11,420 bases of DNA from JABHHG01 sp964419445 (GTDB taxonomy: Bacteria > Fidelibacterota > Marinisomatia > SCGC-AAA003-L08 > D37C17): the NCBI GenBank assembly GCA_964419445.1, contig CAYQPE010000056.1, forward strand, positions 1-11,420. The letters run 5' to 3'. The notes beneath the pieces were generated by a model. It saw only the letters and a list, made by a program, of their open reading frames with translations, was not told the origin of the DNA and did no database searches. Numbering within the stretch: position 1 is the stretch's first letter; every line of letters begins with the position of its first letter. The translations under genes were made by a program, and so were the position numbers. This document shows positions 6,709 through 11,420 of this stretch, piece by piece.

Positions 6709-7154
6709 GAATTGTAAAAATTATACAATGGGATATGGGACATCGAGTACTAAATCATCGATCAGTATGCAAGGGATTACATGGTCACCGTTACAAAGCG
6801 GAAATAATTGTAGAAGGCGATATTGTAGAAGAATCTGGTGCGTCTGAAGAAGGAATGGTAATTGATTTTGCAGATATTAAAAATATTGCCAATTCATTTA
6901 TTCAAGAAAAATTAGACCATGCATTTATGGTTTGGGATCAGGATAAAGAATTAATTGAGTTTTTTAAAAATTCAAAGGGTCATAAACCTGTAATTGTACC
7001 ATTCACTTCAACTGCAGAAAATGTTGCCGCTTACATCTTTAATGTATTGGATGGAAAATTTAAAGATAAGTATGATACAGGGCTAAAATTACACTCTGTC
7101 AAGTTATGGGAAACGCCCACCAGTTGTGCAATCTATAGTTGCGAAGATTTATAA
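6705..7154 (+). CDS. queD: 6-pyruvoyl-tetrahydropterin synthase / 6-carboxytetrahydropterin synthase (QueD family)
   Basis: This 149-residue enzyme shows the zinc site as His13 (MGHR) and His26/His28 in CKGLHGHRY. The catalytic Cys22 sits in the CxxxHGH arrangement typical of bacterial QueD. Further landmarks are DHAF with His72, the segment PFTSTAENVAAYIF, and Glu136 in LWETPTS, which anchors the pterin ring. QueD converts 7,8-dihydroneopterin triphosphate to 6-carboxytetrahydropterin, the second step towards preQ0 and queuosine in tRNA; related enzymes make 6-pyruvoyltetrahydropterin. No other queuosine genes are in the window. The coding start overlaps the dehydrogenase stop by 4 bases. 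A function coupled to that dehydrogenase instead of tRNA modification cannot be excluded. The stop directly abuts the convergent SDR gene. Confidence 0.92.
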   Translation: MRIVKIIQWDMGHRVLNHRSVCKGLHGHRYKAEIIVEGDIVEESGASEEGMVIDFADIKNIANSFIQEKLDHAFMVWDQDKELIEFFKNSKGHKPVIVPFTSTAENVAAYIFNVLDGKFKDKYDTGLKLHSVKLWETPTSCAIYSCEDL

Positions 7155-8033
7155 TTATTTAGTTTTCTTTTTCCCTCTTGTAACCCGTTCAATAATTCCC
7201 CAAAGAGCATTGGGAACTCGTTCTAATTTATTAAATTCGCCTGCATTATGAATCCACTCTCCACCGTCTATTGTAACTACTTCACCATTGAAATAGTCGG
7301 CATAATCTGACAATAAATATGCTGCAAGGTTTGCCAATTCTTGGTGATTTCCATATCGTTTTAGAGGGAGTGATTTTTCAAAATTTATAAAGGTTGAGAT
7401 TGGTTTAGGGAATAGCCTATCCCAAGCACCTTTTGTGGGGAATGGTCCAGGAGCAATAGCGTTAGACCGAATATTATATTTTGCCCATTCTGCTGCCAAC
7501 GATCGTGTTAATGCTAATACACCACCTTTTGCAGCAGCAGAGGGCGCTACAAATGCAGACCCTGTCCATGCATATGTTGTAACAATATTTAAAATCGATG
7601 CAGTTTGTTTTTCTTTAATCCAGTGCTTCCCCAAAATAAGGGAGTAATTATATGTTCCTTTTAGCACAATATCAACAACTACATCAAATCCCTTGGGAGA
7701 TAATCGTTCTGTGGGAGATATGAAATTGCCTGCTGCATTATTTAAAAGGGAGTCAATTTTCCCAAATTTTTCTAATGATTTATTAATGACCATTTCTACA
7801 TCATCTACATTTCTTACATCAGAGGATATAGGGAGGATTTCGCCAGGACCTAAATTTGAAAATTCGTGGGCAGTATCATCCAATACTTCTTGACGACGAC
7901 TGGTAATAATTAAATTTGCACCTAATTCTACACAGTATTTTCCAATGGACTTCCCAAGCCCTGTTCCGCCACCTGTAATTAATATTGTCTTACCTGTAAG
8001 TGCTCCATCTTTGAGCATTCCTTCAAATTTCAT
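7155..8033 (-). CDS. SDR-family 2,4-dienoyl-CoA reductase (DECR-like)
   Basis: This 292-residue classical-fold short-chain dehydrogenase has the cofactor motif TGGGTGLG and the strand NNAAGNF. Where most SDRs have YxxxK, it has SAAAK: the usual Tyr is replaced by Ser and the Lys is kept. With NNAAGNFISPTERLSP, TTYAW, FVAPSAAAKGGV, APGPFPTKGAW and ELANLAAYLLSDYA, this matches mitochondrial and bacterial 2,4-dienoyl-CoA reductases, in which a Tyr in the TTxYA-type block is catalytic. Such enzymes use NADPH to reduce dienoyl-CoA intermediates when unsaturated fatty acids enter beta-oxidation. I chose the ATG at 8033 because GGAG lies 6 bases upstream; the ATG at 8045 (four residues longer) has no such site. 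The C terminus is basic (RVTRGKKKTK). It is convergent with queD without any gap and divergent from pepA. Confidence 0.88.
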   Translation of the reverse strand: MKFEGMLKDGALTGKTILITGGGTGLGKSIGKYCVELGANLIITSRRQEVLDDTAHEFSNLGPGEILPISSDVRNVDDVEMVINKSLEKFGKIDSLLNNAAGNFISPTERLSPKGFDVVVDIVLKGTYNYSLILGKHWIKEKQTASILNIVTTYAWTGSAFVAPSAAAKGGVLALTRSLAAEWAKYNIRSNAIAPGPFPTKGAWDRLFPKPISTFINFEKSLPLKRYGNHQELANLAAYLLSDYADYFNGEVVTIDGGEWIHNAGEFNKLERVPNALWGIIERVTRGKKKTK

Positions 8034-8039
8034 TTCATT

Positions 8040-8043
8040 CTCC
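8040..8043 (-). promoter_or_regulatory. Ribosome binding site deciding the SDR start
   Basis: GGAG on the minus strand lies 6 bases before the ATG at 8033. It sits inside the codons of the alternative longer start at 8045, which itself is preceded only by ATTAACCAC. This favours the shorter protein. Confidence 0.6.
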
Positions 8044-8139
8044 ATGTGGTTAATCTTGTTTGAGTATAGAATTGTTGGATAAATTTCTGTCCTATTTTAC
8101 AACGTTTAAAATTAATTTACGCAAATAATTGGAGCAAAA

Positions 8140-9612
8140 ATGGTTTCTATAAAATCAATTCAAGTGCAGGTAAAAAAAGAATCAGTTAGCACTCAACTTT
8201 TGGTATTTGGTCAAAAAGATGGAGATAGTTTTTCAGGTTGGGGTGATGATGTAAGCTCAGGCTTAAATAAGGCTGTTTCCACAGCATCCTTTACCGGAAA
8301 ATCAGGAAAAACCGTGCATACGTTTGGGAATGATAATATTCAACGAGTTTCAGTTTATGGTTTAGGTAAAGATGATAAACTGAATTCAGATGGCATTCGT
8401 GAAGTAGCCTCAAAAATTTCAACCTATGCTAATTCTCATGACTTAAAAGAAATATACGTTGATGGGGCATCTTTTGGGTTAGATTGTAAAGTCTATGCTC
8501 AAGCCTTCGTAGAGGGATTGGTATTGGGTTCCTATGAGTTTTTAGATTATAAATCTAAAAAGAAAAATCCAAATACATTAGAAAATGTAGTCATTTATGG
8601 CGATGTGGATGCCAATGCAGTATCAAAAGGAGAGGTGATTGGAAATGGTGTTGCCTATGCACGAGATTTAGGGAATCATCCTGCAAACACGCTCACTCCC
8701 ACTAAAATAGCTGAAGATGCAGTAGAAATTGCAAATTCTGCAGGAATGGAATCTACAATTATTGATGTAAGTAAATTTGAAGAATTAGGTTTTGGCTCAT
8801 TTTATGGTGTAGCCCAAGGTTCTACTGCTAATCCAGCTAAACTAATATTAGTAGAATATAATGGGGGTAAAGCAGGTGATAAACCATTTGCATTAGTAGG
8901 GAAAGGATTAACCTTTGATACGGGTGGTATTTCCATAAAACCTTCTGCACGAATGGAAGAAATGAAATACGATATGTGTGGTAGTGCAGTTGTAATGGGA
9001 GTTTTAAAGGCTGTTGCATCACTGAAGCCCAACATCAATATTATTTTTGCTATTGGCGCTACTGAAAATATGCCTGATGGTGATGCACAACGCCCTGGCG
9101 ATATTGTTACAGCATATAATGGTAAAACTATTGAAGTAATCAATACAGATGCTGAGGGTCGATTGGTACTCGCAGATGTGTTGTCATATGTGAATGATAA
9201 ATATTCACCCGTTGCTATGTTAGATTTTGCTACTCTTACTGGTGCGGTGCTCATTGCACTGGGCGATAAAGCCACTGGTCTTATGGGTAATAATGAAGAA
9301 TTAATGGATGAAGTTAAATCATCCAGTGATGATACGGGTGAACGTGTTTGGGAATTACCACTTTGGGATGAATATACCGAAGATATTAAATCTAAATTTG
9401 CTGATATTAAAAATGTGGGGAATGGTAGATTAGCTGGGACCATTACTGCGGGGGCATTCTTAAAGGAATTTGTAGGTGATACTCCATGGGTACACTTTGA
9501 TATTGCAGGAACTGCCTGGGGACCTACAAAGCCTTCCTATCAACCTAAAATTGGATCCACTGGTGTTGCAGTAAGATTGGTATATAATTTACTGGAAAAA
9601 CGCGCAAATTAA
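8140..9612 (+). CDS. pepA: Leucyl aminopeptidase PepA (M17 family)
   Basis: This 490-residue cytosolic aminopeptidase uses two metal ions and normally forms hexamers. The variable N-terminal domain covers about residues 1-160. The catalytic domain carries every expected residue with the same spacing as E. coli PepA: Lys255, Asp260 and Lys267 in GKGLTFDTGGISIKPS, Asp278 in MKYDMCGSA, and Asp337, Glu339 and Arg341 in the M17 signature NTDAEGRL. It removes N-terminal residues, especially Leu, from peptides. Some PepA proteins also bind DNA as recombination or transcription factors, but nothing in the sequence tests that. GGAG 6 bases before the ATG supports the start. No terminator follows before the tRNA 44 bases downstream, so readthrough into it is possible. 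Confidence 0.97.
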   Translation: MVSIKSIQVQVKKESVSTQLLVFGQKDGDSFSGWGDDVSSGLNKAVSTASFTGKSGKTVHTFGNDNIQRVSVYGLGKDDKLNSDGIREVASKISTYANSHDLKEIYVDGASFGLDCKVYAQAFVEGLVLGSYEFLDYKSKKKNPNTLENVVIYGDVDANAVSKGEVIGNGVAYARDLGNHPANTLTPTKIAEDAVEIANSAGMESTIIDVSKFEELGFGSFYGVAQGSTANPAKLILVEYNGGKAGDKPFALVGKGLTFDTGGISIKPSARMEEMKYDMCGSAVVMGVLKAVASLKPNINIIFAIGATENMPDGDAQRPGDIVTAYNGKTIEVINTDAEGRLVLADVLSYVNDKYSPVAMLDFATLTGAVLIALGDKATGLMGNNEELMDEVKSSSDDTGERVWELPLWDEYTEDIKSKFADIKNVGNGRLAGTITAGAFLKEFVGDTPWVHFDIAGTAWGPTKPSYQPKIGSTGVAVRLVYNLLEKRAN

Positions 9613-9656
9613 AGTTGGTGGAAATTAGAGGGTGGTCATAAATTTCTGCCGTCGAT

Positions 9657-9730
9657 GGCGGCGTAGCTCAGTTGGTTAGAGCATCGGAATCATAATCCGA
9701 GTGTCCGGGGTTCGAGTCCCTGCGCCGCCA
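9657..9730 (+). tRNA. tRNA with CAT anticodon, probably elongator tRNA-Met
   Basis: It folds as a standard cloverleaf of 74 bases: acceptor GGCGGCG with CGCCGCC, D arm GCTC/GAGC, anticodon stem TCGGA/TCCGA with loop ATCATAA, T arm CGGGG-TTCGAGT-CCCTG and discriminator A. The anticodon CAT is at 9691-9693. The fully paired acceptor, including its first base pair, excludes an initiator tRNA. Elongator Met is favoured by overall similarity, but a lysidine-modified Ile(CAU) tRNA cannot be fully excluded by eye. CCA is not encoded. Confidence 0.93.
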
Positions 9731-9778
9731 CAAGACAGAATAGGCTAATTACAACTCTTAATAAATGGAGACCACAAT

Positions 9779-11420
9779 ATGAAAATTAAAACGTATTTAA
9801 TATGTCTATTTGCAACTATATCTCAACTCTTTTCTTTTGAAGTCCCAACCTCAGCTGATAAACTAAGTAAAATTCAAGAATTAATAAATTCCAAAGAAGA
9901 TAAGACTACCAGTTATCAAAGTATTCCTGTAAGTGATACACTATTTTCTGGGTCATTTTTAGATTATCAGGAAACGGACACAGTTTCTCAATATTATGGC
10001 TATAGTTTTTTTTCCAATCGGCAAGAAATAAATATTTGGGATAATCTTCCTCCGTCTGCAGATTATGTCCTTGGCCCTGGAGATGAGTTGATTTTAAATA
10101 TTTGGGGTGATACGCAATTAAACTCGAAGCACCTTATTGATAAGCATGGCAAAATATTTATCAATAAAATTGGATTAGTTTCAATAAATGGTCTTTCCAT
10201 TGAAAATGCTTATGAGGTTTTAAAAAAACGGTTAGGGAGGATTTATTCAACACTCCTTGGTAAAAACCCAACAAGCTGGCTTGATGTATCTCTTGGGGAT
10301 ATGAAATCTCTAAATGTAACATTTGTTGGTGAAGTCTATCAACCTGGATTGCACAAAATTCATCCATTTTCAACGACCACAACTGCACTCTTCCAAGTGG
10401 GAGGAATTAAAGAGTCGGGGACTTTAAGAAATATTCAAATTTTCAGAGGAAAAGAATTATATAAATCCATAGATTTGTATCACTTTTTTTCAGGACAGCG
10501 CTTTGAAGATGATATACAGTTAAAAGATGGTGATAAAATTTTAATTCCTCCAAGATTTTCTACTGTAGAGTTAAGAGGTGCTTTCAATAATGAAGGTTTT
10601 TTTGAATCCAAAGACAATGAATCTGTGTTTTCACTTATCAATTTAGCAGGTGGACTCCATCCAGATGCATCTGGAAAAGTTGGGGTGAACCGTGTGGGCA
10701 TAAATGACGATGCTGTTTATGTAGATGAAAAAAATTGGAAATCTGAATTAATAAAAAATGGTGATTTACTCCTATCCATTCCAGAGCCTCAAACTTCACG
10801 TAACGTGGCAATTTATGGGCAAGTTCAATTTCCTGGAGAATATCCATATACATCTGATCTAAGCGTTTTAGACTTATTGGAAATGGCAGGGGGAATTGAA
10901 GATCCTTCTTTTAGAGAATCTATGTACTTAAAAAAAGCTCAAATAGTACGTCGTTCGCACCAAAATGAGTATCCAGAATTAAAAATCATTAGTTTAGAAA
11001 ATGTATTAGAGAATGATCCAAATCATAATTTTACTTTAGAAAATTTGGATGTACTTATTATTAATTTGAATCCTAATTATGAACCTGCAAAACGGGTAAC
11101 CATTACAGGTGAAGTACAGATTCCTGGTGTATATACCATTGGCAAAAGGGGTGAATCTTTACAGGATATATTGAATCGTGCAGATGGGTTTACATCCAAA
11201 GCATTTGAAGATGGAATCCAAATGTATAGAGATTATAGTCAGGTAACGCTTCAAGATTATAATATTGTTGTAATGGATGGAGATAGTTTACATGTACCAG
11301 AACATCCAGGGGTAGTGTATGTAAAAGGTGAGGTATATAATCCTGGAGTCATTCAATACCGAAAGTGAAAAGGATTAGGGCATTATATTGAAAGTGCTGG
11401 TGGATTTAACTATTTTGCAG
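9779..11420 (+). CDS. SLBB-domain polysaccharide export protein (Wza/GfcE-like), interrupted by an in-frame TGA and cut by the window edge
   Basis: The first 529 residues are open. A signal peptide of about 19-20 residues carries no proper lipobox. The polysaccharide export (Poly_export) domain follows at about 92-155 (YVLGPGDELILNIWG). Then come repeated SLBB domains, each with a G-x-V-x-x-PG-x-y core: about 178-257, 263-335 (a variant), 342-430, 437-505 and one starting near 512. Such proteins form the periplasmic and outer-membrane channel for capsule or exopolysaccharide. A TGA at 11366-11368 (codon 530) stops the frame inside the last SLBB, yet the same frame continues as KGLGHYIESAGGFNYFA to the edge. 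That is the expected SLBB continuation (K-G-K-x-L-x-x-YI-x-x-AGG), with Gly expected at the stop. So the gene is damaged or misread. GGAG 8 bases before the ATG supports the start. Confidence 0.87.
11366..11368 (+). other. In-frame TGA inside an SLBB domain
   Basis: The codons around it read Tyr-Arg-Lys-TGA-Lys-Gly-Leu. One base change, GGA to TGA, would restore the Gly expected in this turn. No GG-loop hairpin is visible in the 52 bases that follow, and Gly is not a position where Sec replaces Cys, so recoding is unlikely. A real nonsense mutation or a sequence error is the simplest reading. Confidence 0.75.

Noticed and set aside
1461..8124. AATTTACGCAA shared by the leaders of the peroxiredoxin (1461-1471) and pepA (8114-8124)
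   Set aside because: An 11-base match is expected many times by chance in an AT-rich window of this size, and the orientation relative to the genes differs.
8802..9443. 213-residue open frame antisense to pepA
   Set aside because: It is a shadow of the pepA catalytic domain, rich in Ser and Pro as antisense frames often are, with no motif and no ribosome site.
9657..9779. tRNA as an integration site for a capsule island
   Set aside because: No integrase, direct repeat of the tRNA 3' end or composition break is visible next to it.
1936..11368. UGA reassigned to a sense codon in this organism
   Set aside because: Most genes end in TAA and two genes have an internal TGA, which prompted the idea. 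But only two internal TGAs occur in about 3,300 codons, and the two sites would need different residues. In the dehydrogenase gene TGA ends the frame at an overlap with the next gene.
1..11420. CRISPR arrays, insertion sequences and rRNA
   Set aside because: No spaced direct repeats, transposase motifs or ribosomal RNA signatures were found on reading both strands.

Overview
The window is AT-rich bacterial chromosome with tightly packed genes. It most likely comes from an uncultured marine lineage of the Fibrobacterota-Chlorobiota-Bacteroidota group. Candidatus Marinimicrobia (SAR406) is my best guess, because the dockerin-like duplicated repeat with the pattern NVLDVVQxVNYILG in the secreted protein at 1501-2811 is a style I associate with that group. 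This is inference, not proof.

Layout. Positions 1-190 (minus) hold the start of a lipoprotein that looks like a serpin and runs off the left edge. Positions 404-617 (minus) hold two serine tRNAs, 4 bases apart, followed by an intrinsic terminator. Positions 708-5352 (minus) hold, in transcription order, a SppA-type peptidase with an outer-membrane-barrel-like N-terminal half, a secreted multidomain protein, a 2-Cys peroxiredoxin and a strong terminator. On the plus strand, 5536-7154 holds a lysine-6-dehydrogenase/saccharopine-dehydrogenase-like enzyme whose stop overlaps the start of a QueD-family pterin synthase. A 2,4-dienoyl-CoA reductase-like SDR (minus) meets it end to end. PepA (plus), a CAU-anticodon tRNA (plus) and an SLBB-rich polysaccharide export protein (plus, running off the right edge) follow.

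Main result. Two open frames at 1501-1932 and 1936-2826 are one gene read through an in-frame UGA. The joined protein reads signal peptide, beta-rich domain, dockerin-like duplicated calcium motif, then a thioredoxin-like domain with a U-T-M-C motif. Its flanking sequence resembles the N-terminal domain of animal selenoprotein P. A 6-bp hairpin with a GGUUC loop lies 16 bases after the UGA, where a bacterial SECIS element belongs. A conventional annotation would split this gene into a dockerin protein and a hypothetical protein, losing the active site. Its neighbours (a thiol peroxidase downstream and an envelope peptidase upstream) fit an envelope redox or protein-quality role, but that role is inferred.

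Second point. The export protein at the right edge also has an in-frame UGA, at a position where SLBB domains usually carry Gly, and there is no SECIS-like hairpin. This looks like a nonsense mutation or sequence error. Two internal UGAs in about 3,300 codons argue against genome-wide UGA reassignment.
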